Positions 1-9,306 of a stretch of DNA of 64,000 nt are shown here, piece after piece. Made by a program: the position numbers and the translations under genes. Source of the DNA: Variovorax sp. PBS-H4. GTDB lineage: Bacteria > Pseudomonadota > Gammaproteobacteria > Burkholderiales > Burkholderiaceae_C. Numbering within the stretch: position 1 is the stretch's first letter; every line of letters starts with the position of its first letter. The DNA lies in contig NZ_LR594677.1 in assembly GCF_901827205.1 (NCBI RefSeq), positions 1 to 64,000 on the forward strand, read 5' to 3'. Below the pieces are notes generated by a model. It made no database searches, was not told the DNA's origin, and saw only the letters and a program-made list of their open reading frames with translations.

Positions 1-1158
1 ATGGAGCGCATCGCTGGCCTAGCGGCCCGCGCCGGCTCCATGGTCGAGCAGATCCGGGGCATGCTCCTGGCCCCCGAGGCCCGCAAGACGGCCCCCACCT
101 ACTCCACGGCGCAGCTGGCCGCGCTGTGCGGGATGGACAAGGCGCACATTGCGTACCGTATCACCAAGGAGGACCTTCCGGCCGGGCGCCTGTCGCCTTC
201 CGGCGGCAAGCGCGTTTTTGGCTTGGACGAGCTCCGGCGCTGGACTCGCACTTACCGCGGCGAAAAGATGCGCCCCGCGGACCGCAAGGCCATCACGATC
301 GCGGTGGGTAACTTCAAGGGCGGGGTGGCGAAGACGACCACCGCCATGATCCTCGCGCAGGGGCTGAGTCTGCGGGGCCACCGAGTCCTGGCGATCGACA
401 CCGATCCGCAAGGGTCACTCACCACGCTGCACGGTTTGCTCCCGGAGGCCGAGGTGACCGAGGACATGACCATCGGCCCGCTGTGCGACGGTACACAAAG
501 CGACATTCGGTACGCCATCCGGTCGACCTATTGGGACGGCATTGACCTGGTCGCCGCGGCCCCTTTCCTCTTCTCGGCCGAGTTCGCCTTGCCGGCGCGC
601 CAGATGCAGGAACCTGGCGCCAAGTTCTGGGACGTGCTCAACATGGGGCTGGAAAGCGTGCGCGATCTCTATGACGTTATTGTCATTGACACCCCCCCTT
701 CCCTCTCCTACGTCACCATCAACGCGCTTTGGGCTGCCAACGGCATCGTGGTCCCGGTGCCGCCCTCCGGGTTGGACTTCGCGTCCTCGGCCCAGTTCTG
801 GTCGCTACTCGCGGACCTCGGGGGCAACCTGGACGGTCAAAGCAAGGACCGCGAGGGCAAGGCTTTTGATTTCCTACACGTGCTTCTAAGCCGGGTTGAC
901 GCATCCGATCCGGCGATGCCAGCCGTGCGGCAGTGGATCCAGGCGACGTATGGTGAGTACACCTTGCCGGTCGAGATCCCCAAGACCAGTGTGACGAGCA
1001 ATAAGGCGGCGGAGTTCGCCACCGTCTATGACGTGCAGAAGTATGAGGGCGCGGCCAAGACCTACAAGCGCGCCGTGGAGGCGTACGACTCGTTCGTAGA
1101 ACTGGTTGAGCAGTCGATGGTGGGCGCCTGGCAGGGCCAGGGCAGGGCGCACCGATGA
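1..1158 (+). CDS. parA: ParA-type partition ATPase with N-terminal DNA-binding domain
   Basis: Plasmid segregation ATPase that should act with the ParB at 1937-3028. Residues 1-90 form a winged-helix-like DNA-binding region, as in P1-type (class Ia) ParA proteins, which usually autoregulate. A deviant Walker A (KGGVAKTT) lies at about 106-113, the A' motif DTDPQGS at 133-139 and Walker B (VIVIDTPP) at 226-233. At 385 aa the length suits this class. The window opens exactly on its ATG, so the promoter and ribosome site are outside the view and an upstream start cannot be excluded. It is followed by the palindrome array. It is unrelated to the smaller IncC-type ATPase at 36903-37697, so the molecule carries two partition ATPases. 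Confidence 0.93.
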   Translation: MERIAGLAARAGSMVEQIRGMLLAPEARKTAPTYSTAQLAALCGMDKAHIAYRITKEDLPAGRLSPSGGKRVFGLDELRRWTRTYRGEKMRPADRKAITIAVGNFKGGVAKTTTAMILAQGLSLRGHRVLAIDTDPQGSLTTLHGLLPEAEVTEDMTIGPLCDGTQSDIRYAIRSTYWDGIDLVAAAPFLFSAEFALPARQMQEPGAKFWDVLNMGLESVRDLYDVIVIDTPPSLSYVTINALWAANGIVVPVPPSGLDFASSAQFWSLLADLGGNLDGQSKDREGKAFDFLHVLLSRVDASDPAMPAVRQWIQATYGEYTLPVEIPKTSVTSNKAAEFATVYDVQKYEGAAKTYKRAVEAYDSFVELVEQSMVGAWQGQGRAHR

Positions 1159-1191
1159 AGCGGAGAGGGACCAGCAGCGACCGGCGCAACG

Positions 1192-2093
1192 GTGGAAACC
1201 TGGTTTCCACGCAGTTGTCGGCTGCAAATCTCAGGGCGTGTGGAAACCAGGTTTCCGCGATGAGTTTGGTGGGCGCGGCCGGAGCCCAACTCTTCCGACT
1301 GGCGTCGGATCAGAACATGCGTTGCGCATCGATCCCGGAGCCATGCGTCGCTCGAAAACTCGAAGAGTTTTGTGGAAACCAGGTTGCCATACAGGGCTCG
1401 GCAGTCGTGGAGGAAATCGAAGGCAGGCGATCGGCGCGCCGGCCAAGTGCGGGTGCCGCGTTCACAGGGCCGGCGGGCTCACGTCAGCGAGCCGCAAGCG
1501 CCGGATCTGGAAACCAGGTCTCCACATCCGGCCTGGAGGCCGCGCGGAACGCCACGATCACACATCTAACGTCGAACAGACTTCGGGGCGAGACATCGAA
1601 TCCGCGGGCAAGCGTGCGCAGAAACTGCGCAGGGGGTGGATGTGGAAACCAGGTTTCCACGTCCGAGCCTACAGCACACAGCAGAGGGCAGGGCCGCAGC
1701 CCGTGCCCAACTTCGACCAAAGGTAGGGCTCCCGTCCTGGCTACTTGGAACAGTGGAAACCTGGTTTCCAGCGAAGTGTCGCAGGTGGGTGGCTCTTCGA
1801 GAGAATTCCATACTGACCAGATGTCGGCATTCTGTCGCCTATGGACGCCGCACTATGGCACCGAACGTGGTCCCGTCCTGCGTGCCGAAATCCGACGCGG
1901 ACACTCCGAATCAGTCTCGCGCCTCTACAAGGAAGCATGACCATGGCAAGCACACGCAAGCGACTCGAAGCACTGACGGCAGGGCTCTCTCTCCCGGCCG
2001 ACTTGGAAAGGTCAGCGCCCAATATGCCGGTTTCTCCGCCCGCACCGGATCAGGCGCCGTCCGCAGCCCCAGGCATGGAAACCAGGTTTCCAC
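1192..2093. repeat. parS: Array of seven 19-bp palindromes, probable centromere (parS-like) and parAB control region
   Basis: Seven copies of GTGGAAACC(T/A)GGTTTCCAC occur at 1192-1210, 1240-1258, 1372-1390, 1507-1525, 1642-1660, 1753-1771 and 2075-2093. Copies 1 and 5 are perfect palindromes around a single central base; the others have one or two end mismatches. Centre-to-centre distances are 48, 132, 135, 135, 111 and 322 bp. Six lie in the 780-bp space between parA and parB and the seventh lies inside the parB reading frame. Known plasmid ParB systems bind clustered palindromes next to their own operon, so a centromere is the natural reading. Several long open frames cross the space, but they only reflect the repeat and are not taken as genes. 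Confidence 0.8.
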
Positions 2094-3028
2094 CCGCAGC
2101 TGTGGGCGGCTTTCTTCCGCGTACGGGACCCGGACAGATGCTCGCGTTTCGAGGGCAGATCCAGCAGGTGGAGGGTGAGATGGCGTCCTTGCGGGACAAG
2201 CTGCGCCAGTACGAAGGCGCGCTACCCACGCGCAAGATGGATCCGAAGACCATCCGCCACAGCCGCTACGCTAACCGTCACAAGGCCTCGTTCGCGACGA
2301 GCGAATTTGCCGGCCTGAAGGCTGATATCGAGCACGCCGGAGGCAACGTCCAGCCAATCCTTGTGCGGCCTGTGATCGATCTTCCGGGGGAGTTCGAACT
2401 GGTCTTTGGCCACCGGAGGCACCAGGCCTGCCTCGAGCTCGGGATCCCGGTGCTTGCATCGGTATGGATCGAAGACCTGGGCGACAAGGCGCTTTTTGAA
2501 CTCATGGATAGGGAGAACCGGGAGCGCGCCGACCTGTCCTCGTTCGAGCAAGGCGTGATGTACCAGCGCGCGCTCGACGAGCAGCTTTTTCCAACCCAAC
2601 GCCAACTGGCGGAAGCGTTAGGCGTCAGCCACACGTGGGTGCGAAAAGCCCTCCTGGTTGCTCAGCTGCCCGACGCCATCGTCGACTGCTTCAGAAGCCC
2701 GCTAGAGATCAACTTTCGTCATGCGGAGCAGATCCATGCGGCGCTCGAAAAGGATCGTCGCGGAGTGCTCAAGCGCGCCGAAAAGGTTCGCGGGCAGAAT
2801 CTGTCTGCCGCTGTGGTCGTTGCAAGACTCATCGATGTAAGTCCTCGCTTCGAGAAAGTCGAGCGCATCGAATTGCAGTCCCAAGACCACAAGTTCGGCA
2901 CTGCGACCCGCGGAAAGGGGGGGGAGCTGACGATCGTCATTGAGGCCGACACCTATGCTGAACTCAAGCCTGAGCTTCTTGAGCACGCCGTCGTTGACGG
3001 CCTGCGAAAGCTTCGAAAGTTGGCTTGA
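1937..3028 (+). CDS. parB: ParB-type centromere-binding partition protein
   Basis: 363-aa ParB-family protein, partner of the ParA at 1-1158. A basic N-terminal tail is followed by a short coiled segment, the ParB/Spo0J nuclease-like domain with the arginine motif GHRRHQA, and a helix-turn-helix region (QRQLAEALGVSHTWVRKAL) that should contact the GTGGAAACC palindromes. The start at 1937 follows AAGGA; a second ATG six bases on is also possible. One palindrome (2075-2093) is embedded in the coding sequence, encoding METRFP. The spacing from parA (about 780 bp) is unusually long and is filled by the array. Family assignment is secure; site specificity is inferred from proximity. Confidence 0.92.
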   Translation: MTMASTRKRLEALTAGLSLPADLERSAPNMPVSPPAPDQAPSAAPGMETRFPPAAVGGFLPRTGPGQMLAFRGQIQQVEGEMASLRDKLRQYEGALPTRKMDPKTIRHSRYANRHKASFATSEFAGLKADIEHAGGNVQPILVRPVIDLPGEFELVFGHRRHQACLELGIPVLASVWIEDLGDKALFELMDRENRERADLSSFEQGVMYQRALDEQLFPTQRQLAEALGVSHTWVRKALLVAQLPDAIVDCFRSPLEINFRHAEQIHAALEKDRRGVLKRAEKVRGQNLSAAVVVARLIDVSPRFEKVERIELQSQDHKFGTATRGKGGELTIVIEADTYAELKPELLEHAVVDGLRKLRKLA

Positions 3029-3278
3029 CCGCGGCGGGGGCGACTGACCAATGCCCGGATGGCCACCTCAAACTCCCCCACCTATGGCCGGGCAAATTCC
3101 TCCAGGCCAGGACGGGGGGATTCTCGTCTTTTCTTCTTTGACGGCTGTTCGGCAAGCGAAGCGCGTCAGGCCGGAGGCGGCCGCCGGGGAGCGGTGGGCA
3201 GGCCACGATCGCCGCAGGGGCCGTCCACAGGCCTGTCCTGTGGACGGGTGGCTTGTCCACGGCGGGCGCGCCTGAGGG

Positions 3279-4049
3279 TCAGTCCGCCGGCGCCTTGATG
3301 GCCAGGCGCTGAGCCGCCTCCTTCAGCCGGTAGCTCTTGCCCTCGAACTCCAGCAGGCGGGAACGGTGCATCAGCCGGTCGAGGATGGTGGATGCCATCG
3401 TCATGTCGCCCAGGTAGGTGCCCCAGTCCCGGATCACCCGGTTGGACGTCACCAGCACGCTGGCGCGGCGGCGATGCCGTTGATGGACCAGGGTCTGCAG
3501 CAACTCCGCCGCCACCTCCGAGACGCGCTTGGCCAGGAACAGGTCGTCCAGCACCAGGAGGTCGGCCGCCAGCAGCCGCTGCAGCATCAGCTCGCGCTCT
3601 CGGGGTTCGGCCAAGGCGTAGCGGCCGAAGTCGGTGTCGGCCTCCAGATAGGCGACCTTCAGCCCCTGCTGCACGGCGTGGTAGGCCACCGCCTTGGCTA
3701 CATGGCTCTTGCCCGTGCCGGGCTTGCCGATCAACAGGGCGTTGGCGCCCTCGCTGACGAACTTGAGCGTCTGCAGCTCGAAGCAGGCCGCGCGCGGCAC
3801 CTTCGGGTTGAACGACCAGTCGATCTCGGCCAGCGTGACCTTCTCGTCCAGGTGCGAGTCCTTGTAGCGCTTGTCGATCAGGCGGCTCTGGCGGCGATCG
3901 AGTTCGTCTTGCAGCAGCAGCGCCAGCAGCTCCTGCGCCGTCATCTGCGAGGCCTGCGCCTGCTCCAGGCGCGTCTGCAATGTGTCGCGCGCCCCGGACA
4001 GGCGAAGCTGCGCCAGGGTGCGTTCAAGTTCGGCGATCGACATGCTCAT
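3279..4049 (-). CDS. istB: IS21-family IstB helper ATPase
   Basis: 256-aa AAA+ ATPase that assists the IstA transposase in target selection. It has a Walker A (GKPGTGKSH), a Walker B (LLVLDDLFLA) and the sensor region VLVTSNR typical of DnaC/IstB proteins. The chosen ATG at 4049 overlaps the istA stop as ATGA, the usual translational coupling in this family; the open frame continues upstream only inside istA. The gene looks intact, so the element could still be active. Confidence 0.93.
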   Translation of the reverse strand: MSMSIAELERTLAQLRLSGARDTLQTRLEQAQASQMTAQELLALLLQDELDRRQSRLIDKRYKDSHLDEKVTLAEIDWSFNPKVPRAACFELQTLKFVSEGANALLIGKPGTGKSHVAKAVAYHAVQQGLKVAYLEADTDFGRYALAEPRERELMLQRLLAADLLVLDDLFLAKRVSEVAAELLQTLVHQRHRRRASVLVTSNRVIRDWGTYLGDMTMASTILDRLMHRSRLLEFEGKSYRLKEAAQRLAIKAPAD

Positions 4050-5617
4050 TGCAGCCACTCCCCGGCCACCGGCACGCCACCGGTCGCGGCGGCGAAGAAG
4101 TCCGCGTACGTGGCTGCATCGCGGATCAGCTCGTCGCGCTGCGTCAATGGCGGCGCCACAGGCGACGCGGCGGCTGCCGCCTCGGCTAGCTCGCCCACCA
4201 TGGCCGTGATGGCCTTCAGCGTGGCGCGCTGCTGCTGCACCGCCAGCGCGCAGGCCTGCTCCACCAGCGCCGCCGGATGGTGACGCGCCAGCCCGACCAG
4301 CCCCCACATGCGCCGCTGCCCGACGCGTCCTTCGCGAGCAAACCACTGCTGGCACAGCGCCAGGCAATGGGGGCCGATCTCGCGCGCCAGCTTCCACAGC
4401 AGCTCGGTCTGCCGGCTCGGGTTGAACGGCCGCTCGTCCTCGGGCAGCACGGTGGCACCCCGCCGTTCGCTGCGCGCGTGCGTGCGCAACAGCGCGCCGG
4501 TCTGCCGGTCCCGGATCTCCACCAGGTGGGCGTACAGGCGCACCGTCACCTTCGCACCGATGGCCGCCGGACGGGCAGCGTAATTGCTGCTGTCCACCCG
4601 CACCGTGGTGTCGTCGCACACCGTGCGCACCATCTCGCGGAAGAAGGCGAAGCGGGTGATCGGCAGCGGCAGCAAACTGGCACGCTCCTCCTCGAACATG
4701 GCCTGCACCTGGCGCTTCTCGCGCCCGTGAATGCGCTTGGCCGCCCATGTGCTCTCCCAGCGCTCGAGGAACTCATTTTGTGCCTGCAGTGAGTCGAACC
4801 GCCGGCCCTTGAGCGCCGTGTCCTGCGTGTGCTGGATCGCGTTTTCCACGCTGCCCTTGCGGTTGGGGTCGCGCACCCGTGCCGGGTCCGCCACGCAGCC
4901 GTAATGGGCCAGCAGCGAGGCGTACACCGGGTTGAGCTCCGGCTCGTACAGATCGGGCTTGAGCACACCTTCCTTGAGGTTGTCCAGCACGACATAGCGC
5001 ACCACCCCGCCGAAGTAGCGAAACGCCTGCTCGTGCAGCTCGGCCCACTCCTGCTGGCCGGATTTCCACACCACCCGGCGGAAGCTGCGACGCGAGTAGC
5101 GCAGCGTCATCACGAACAGCCGCGGGCGCTTCCAGCGGCCGCTGACCGGATCCAGCGTCATCGCGCCCTCGCCGTAATCGACCTGCGCCTCCTCGCCGGG
5201 GGCGAACTCCAGCCGGTCGAACTGCTCCGGCTCGCGCGAGCGCAGCTGCGCGACGAACCGCTTGACGCTGTTGTAGCCATGGCCGAAGCCGTGGACGTCC
5301 ACCAGGTCCTGGTAGATCGCCATGGCGTTTCGCTTGAGCAGCAGCTGCGCCTGGATGAACTCGCGCCAGGGTTCGCACGCCGAGGTGTGCGCCGGTGGCC
5401 GGGGTGGGGGATTTTGGGCCGCTTTCTCGCCCTCCTTCAGAGGCGCCGAGCCGGTGGCCACCCCGGAGGAATTTGCGCCGGCCATCGCCGCCTGGTACTT
5501 GCGGATCGTTTTGCGGTCGATCCCCGTGATGCGGGCAATCTCCCGCTGGCCGGCTCCTCGCGCCAGCAGCGTCTGGATGGTGGTTTTCTTGTTTGGCTTC
5601 AAGACGTTCAACTCCAC
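4046..5617 (-). CDS. istA: IS21-family IstA transposase
   Basis: 523-aa DDE transposase. An N-terminal helix-turn-helix (about residues 10-45, REIARITGIDRKTIRKY) should bind the element ends. The integrase core follows with the first Asp near VDYGEG, the second in the YVVLDNLKEG segment and the Glu in the NRKGSVENAI segment. Its 3' end is coupled to istB. The frame is uninterrupted. This copy differs clearly in sequence from the IstA at 13223-14788, so the two IS21 elements arrived independently. Confidence 0.93.
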   Translation of the reverse strand: MELNVLKPNKKTTIQTLLARGAGQREIARITGIDRKTIRKYQAAMAGANSSGVATGSAPLKEGEKAAQNPPPRPPAHTSACEPWREFIQAQLLLKRNAMAIYQDLVDVHGFGHGYNSVKRFVAQLRSREPEQFDRLEFAPGEEAQVDYGEGAMTLDPVSGRWKRPRLFVMTLRYSRRSFRRVVWKSGQQEWAELHEQAFRYFGGVVRYVVLDNLKEGVLKPDLYEPELNPVYASLLAHYGCVADPARVRDPNRKGSVENAIQHTQDTALKGRRFDSLQAQNEFLERWESTWAAKRIHGREKRQVQAMFEEERASLLPLPITRFAFFREMVRTVCDDTTVRVDSSNYAARPAAIGAKVTVRLYAHLVEIRDRQTGALLRTHARSERRGATVLPEDERPFNPSRQTELLWKLAREIGPHCLALCQQWFAREGRVGQRRMWGLVGLARHHPAALVEQACALAVQQQRATLKAITAMVGELAEAAAAASPVAPPLTQRDELIRDAATYADFFAAATGGVPVAGEWLQ

Positions 5618-5761
5618 GACCTCCTCGCTCGGGAGGTCAGTTCACGTCCTGTCCAAAGGGGGCCGGTGGCACCGGCCTACAACCCTCTCCCGATCAGTTC
5701 AGGTGGAGGAGTTTGAGGTGGCCACGGGTGGGGGATTTTGGGTGGCCATCCGGGACCAATG

Positions 5762-6052
5762 TGAGAGCAATTGGGATTCGCCGCTGGAAAGGGGGGACTC
5801 CCCGCAGCGTCCACGGCAGTGAAATGGGGAGCCCGCCTCTGGACGGGCATATCTCATTCCAACTTCGCGAGCGCAAAAACTCCATTGAAATCAACGACTT
5901 AAAAAGAGCTTCTCCCAAAGCACGGCTCGGAGCATCACAAAATCGCATTGATGATAAGTAAATTTAGTAAGATGCAATTTCGTGCCCTTGTGGGCCGGGG
6001 CTCGCAGCGTTGCACCGCATGATGTCCAGCTTTTAATCGTCCCGCCCATCCG
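5762..6052. other. Intergenic segment upstream of the recombinase module
   Basis: About 290 bp without a credible gene between the IS21 target repeat and the small ORF at 6053. The stretch 5875-5970 is richer in A and T than its surroundings and could hold the promoter of the recombinase operon or its crossover site. I see no well-spaced -35/-10 pair and no clear inverted repeat. Confidence 0.4.
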
Positions 6053-6310
6053 ATGGCACACAGCAACCTTCCCACGCCTTCGCAGCTCGACAGTCTCGAT
6101 GACGCTCAACTCGAGCAACTCGCGGTGGCCTGGCGTGCCCAGGCCTTGCGCGGCGATCGGAAGGCCCACGGTATCGCGCATGCCTTGGAGGTTGCGCACC
6201 GCCAACGCCTGCGGGCCAGCCAGGTCGCGCAGCTGCCAGACCCCGTGACGCCGTCGCGGCCCTGGTGGAAATTCTGGGCCGCTTCAAAAACGCCGCGCGC
6301 CACGACCTGA
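6053..6310 (+). CDS. Small hypothetical protein preceding the recombinase
   Basis: 85-aa protein of unknown function. The first 60 residues are predicted helical and charged (DDAQLEQLAVAWRAQALRGDR); the end is Trp-rich (PWWKFWAAS) and could lie on a membrane or a protein partner. It ends 9 bp before the recombinase start and probably shares its transcript. No strong ribosome site precedes the ATG. The codon bias matches the recombinase, which supports a real gene. It may be an accessory factor, but nothing in the sequence proves this. Confidence 0.6.
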   Translation: MAHSNLPTPSQLDSLDDAQLEQLAVAWRAQALRGDRKAHGIAHALEVAHRQRLRASQVAQLPDPVTPSRPWWKFWAASKTPRATT

Positions 6311-6319
6311 CCCCGCGCC

Positions 6320-8260
6320 ATGCGCAAGCCCCCGCCGCCTCCCCGAAAACTCGACAGCAGCCACTTCGCCTTCATGCGGGCGCTGTCCCAGGGCGTCGAC
6401 GAGCGCGCGAGCTGGGACCGATATCTGCGCGTCGAAGGTGAACACACGGATTTGCGGACCGTCCGCCGGACGATCGCCTGGATCCAGGATGCGTTCGCGG
6501 CGGCCGCCGAACGCGAAAACAAGCCGGGCACCGCCCGGCTGCTGCGGCTCGATCCGGAACGCTTCAGCGCAGCACCTGCGCAACCGACCTTGGCCGAGTT
6601 CGCGCTCGCGCAGGGGATGGAAGAGTTCTCCGAAGACGAGCAGCTCCAGGCCTATGAAGAGGCGTACCCGCGCACTGGCAAAGCTGGCGGGGGCAGGGCA
6701 GGGCAGGGCGCTTCGTCCCCCACGCGTCGCGGGCGCATCATCGCGCGGCAACTCGAGGCACTGCAGTGGCTTCAAAACCTTGTCGCTCAAGACCCCCGAC
6801 CGGGCGATCGGGTGGGGGCTTGGCTGAACCCTCGGCTTGCGGGGCGCCTCGAGCGCGCGAAATTGAACACGCTGTTCGATCTCGTGGAGCACATGAATGG
6901 CGTCGGCGCTCGCTGGTGGGTTCAGGTGCCCGGCGTGGGGGAGCGCAAGGCCTCGCGCATCCTCGAATGGCTGCAGACCCACGAGACGGCGCTGGGCTTG
7001 CGCGTCGGTGCACATGCGGCGCAGCGGCGATCGGATTTGACTTTTGATTCGCTGACCGAAGTGCTGCCGGCGGCGACGGCCCTTCGGCCCTTGGAAAAAT
7101 TCGTGGTGCCGTCGGAGCTTGACGGCTCCGCGGGCCGATTCCGTGCACCGCCTGAAAAATGCCTGCTTGTGGCCGCCGACGACTATGCGGCCATCGGTGC
7201 CTGGCTGACTTCGAAAGGGCGAGGGACGAAAGACGGCGAGCTCACCGCCACGCAGCGCGCGTATCGCCGGGAAGCGGAGCGGCTGTTGCTGTGGGCTGTC
7301 CTCGAGCGGAACAAGGCGCTGTCTTCATTGGCCGTGGAAGACGCCCCGGCGTTCCGGGACTTCCTGCAGAACCCGCCGGCGTCCTGGTGCGGGCCGCGGC
7401 ATCGCCAACGCTGGTCGCCGCTGTGGCGGCCCTTCGAGGGACCGTTGGCACCGGCTGCGCTGCGGCATGCGCTGAACATTCTCAGAAGCCTGTTCGGTTT
7501 TCTGGTGAGCCAGGGCTATGTGACGGGCAACCCGTTCGCGGCCCTGGCGATGCCGGTCCAACCCCTGCGGCCGCTGGGCTCCAACCGAACCTTGACGTTC
7601 ACGCAGTGGGACCACCTCGACGCCATGCTCGAGCGCCAGGTCGACACGGAAGCCGCGCGGCGACTTCGGCGCGGCATGCGGTGGCTGTATGCCACCGGGC
7701 TGCGACTCGCCGAAATCACGCATGTGAAGTGCGAGGACCTCGAGCGGGTCGCGTACCGCGATGTCGATGGCTCGACCGCGACCGACTGGATGCTCACGGT
7801 GGTGGGCAAGGGCGCGAGGGTCCGCCAAGTGCCGGTGCCGCATGAGCTGGTTGACGAACTCGCTGATGAGCTGGGCCGATTCGGCCTGGAGCGCGCGGTC
7901 ACCGCGCCGAGCAATCGAGGCATCCACGTGATGGCACGGTTTGAAGCGGGGCTCGAGCGACCCTCTGCCTGGTCGGCCTCGGGGCTTTACCAGGCCATGA
8001 AGAATTTTCTTGCGCAGGTGGCCGACGGCGTAGGCGGGGAGGATGGCGAGCGCCTTCGAAAGGCCAGCTCCCATTGGCTTCGCCATTCCCACGCCTCGCA
8101 CGCATTGCACGGCAGGGGAGGGCAGCGACCGGTGCCGATCCAGATCGTGCAGAACAACCTGGGGCATGCGTCGATCGGGACGACGTCGATGTACCTCACG
8201 ACGGAACGCGATGAGAGGTTGCGGGCGATGCGGGGGTTTTGGAAGCGTCCCCATAGCTGA
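6320..8260 (+). CDS. Tyrosine recombinase (phage-integrase family) with extended N-terminus
   Basis: 646-aa site-specific recombinase, about twice the usual length. The C-terminal catalytic domain has the complete set R462 (TGLRLAE), K497 (GKGARVRQV), H585-x-x-R588 (HWLRH), H616 (LGHASIGTT) and nucleophile Y625. A core-binding SAM-like domain spans about 330-400. Residues 1-300 form an additional region of unknown function, with a helix-hairpin-helix-like stretch (PGVGERKASRIL) near 215-225. Large recombinases of this type occur on betaproteobacterial replicons and may resolve dimers or integrate elements. Proximity to parAB favours dimer resolution, but that is inference. Confidence 0.9.
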   Translation: MRKPPPPPRKLDSSHFAFMRALSQGVDERASWDRYLRVEGEHTDLRTVRRTIAWIQDAFAAAAERENKPGTARLLRLDPERFSAAPAQPTLAEFALAQGMEEFSEDEQLQAYEEAYPRTGKAGGGRAGQGASSPTRRGRIIARQLEALQWLQNLVAQDPRPGDRVGAWLNPRLAGRLERAKLNTLFDLVEHMNGVGARWWVQVPGVGERKASRILEWLQTHETALGLRVGAHAAQRRSDLTFDSLTEVLPAATALRPLEKFVVPSELDGSAGRFRAPPEKCLLVAADDYAAIGAWLTSKGRGTKDGELTATQRAYRREAERLLLWAVLERNKALSSLAVEDAPAFRDFLQNPPASWCGPRHRQRWSPLWRPFEGPLAPAALRHALNILRSLFGFLVSQGYVTGNPFAALAMPVQPLRPLGSNRTLTFTQWDHLDAMLERQVDTEAARRLRRGMRWLYATGLRLAEITHVKCEDLERVAYRDVDGSTATDWMLTVVGKGARVRQVPVPHELVDELADELGRFGLERAVTAPSNRGIHVMARFEAGLERPSAWSASGLYQAMKNFLAQVADGVGGEDGERLRKASSHWLRHSHASHALHGRGGQRPVPIQIVQNNLGHASIGTTSMYLTTERDERLRAMRGFWKRPHS

Positions 8261-9058
8261 ACCCCCAGAACAACCATCGGACTTGGGCACCATAACGCGC
8301 AACTTATCGAACCCTTCTCCGACCCGTTCGAGCGAATCTCTTTGAATGGCGGTACTTCGGGGGCGCGAGTCTGCACGATGTGCGAGCGCTTCCTGGCCTG
8401 CTGGCTGCTGGCTGCTGGCAGCTGCCGCCTCACCGAAAGGCTGCAGAACAGCGTGCGGACGGTCGTTGCCTGCTTCGCCAGCGCGGCGGACAAAGCGACG
8501 CCAAATTGCTATGCATCCGCGCTCCACATGGCAGCGGCTGCGCTGCTCTTTGGTTCACCGGAGTTTGCCCGCAATAGAAGCGCGGCCTTGTCATCGCGAT
8601 GGCTTCCTGGCTCGCAGGACGGGACTGAGACAGTAAGGGCCATCAAACGGCAACAACAATGACGCCTTGCCTAAAGTCCGATGCCATTGAAACTCTTGCC
8701 TTTGCCTTTGCCTTTGCCTTTGCCTTTGCCTTTGCCTTTGCCTTTGCCTTCGCCTTCGCCTCGCCTCGCCATCGGTGCTTTGGCCGATGACGAAGGACGA
8801 GGTGCCCGATCAGCAGGGCATTTTGTTCGACACGGCCTGCGCTAGCTCATGACCTTGCTGTCCGGGCGTCGTGATCATTTACACGCCCGATGGCGTTGTC
8901 TCTGCGTCAAGCCGATTCCGGTCTTCCTGCGTCGCGGCGACGTCATGACATTGAACGAGAGTCCGTTGGGCAAGCAGCGGCAGCGGAATTCTTTAAAGCC
9001 CGATCCAGGCCCAGACGCAGCGTCGCGTCGAGTGAAGGAAGGAAATGAGCGTGCGCGC
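8261..9058. other. Gene-poor segment with simple repeats
   Basis: About 800 bp downstream of the recombinase without a convincing gene. It contains a short 7-bp iteration (TGCTGGC three times, about 8398-8418) and the TTTGCC hexamer array at 8695-8770. Frames that cross it have low-complexity products and no recognisable domains. Confidence 0.5.
8695..8770. repeat. TTTGCC hexanucleotide tandem array
   Basis: Eight perfect TTTGCC units (8701-8748) are flanked by one CTTGCC unit before and two TTCGCC units after, decaying into TCGCC. It lies in non-coding DNA. A complementary-looking array of AGGCAG units occurs at 28311-28370. Arrays like these change copy number by slippage; no function is evident. 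Confidence 0.9.
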
Positions 9059-9265
9059 TTACACGGGTTCCGCGGACATCATCTGCGCCGCCATTCCGTC
9101 GAAAAGGAGTTTGACCCGAACCAACTCCAGGCGAGCCGAGGGGACCATGATCTTGACCCAGCGTGGCGCCAACGGGAATTGGTCCAGCACGAGGGCAAGT
9201 TGCCCGGCGTTCAGCGCATCCGAAACGATGGGCAGCGCAAGCTGGACGATCCCCTGGGTGTTGGC
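9059..9265 (-). pseudogene. C-terminal remnant of a LysR-type regulator
   Basis: The last ~65 codons of a LysR effector-binding domain, with the typical end-of-domain pattern (GIVQLALPIVSDALNAGQLA followed by a Leu-Val-x-x-basic stretch). The IS3-family copy at 9266-10541 interrupts it. The same frame resumes for 16 bp at 10542-10557 (encoding ISAGA), until the next IS element cuts it off. Everything upstream, including the DNA-binding domain, is missing from this locus. It cannot be functional. Whether it once belonged with the N-terminal lysR fragment at 28572 is unknown. Confidence 0.7.
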
Positions 9266-9306
9266 TGGAGTGAACCCCTGTGGCTGGACCACGGGGCTCA
9301 TGCGAA

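Larger units (their letters stand above)
3054..5754 (-). mobile_element. IS21-family insertion sequence (first, distinct type)
   Basis: A 2.7-kb element carrying istA and istB on the minus strand. The ends are imperfect inverted repeats that both begin CCCGGATGGCCACC and stay similar for about 55 bp, including an internal repeat of the form GGTGGGGGATTTTG. It is flanked by a perfect 7-bp direct repeat ACCAATG (3047-3053 and 5755-5761), a target duplication of the size expected for IS21 elements. The ends lack the terminal TG/CA dinucleotides often seen in the family, so the exact borders could shift by a few bases. It separates parB from the recombinase module. Confidence 0.85.

Noticed and set aside
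1106..1940. Long open frames through the parA-parB interval, with recurring Gly-Asn-Gln-Val-Ser-Thr-like words
   Set aside because: The recurring words are the translated palindrome, different frames are equally open, and no ribosome site or domain supports a protein.
1192..2093. Possible CRISPR array
   Set aside because: Repeats are short perfect palindromes with uneven spacing up to 322 bp, no cas genes are nearby, and the context is parA/parB.
3045..5762. Alternative IS21 borders that would give TG/CA ends
   Set aside because: Shifting to nearby TG or CA breaks the alignment of the terminal repeats and the perfect 7-bp duplication.
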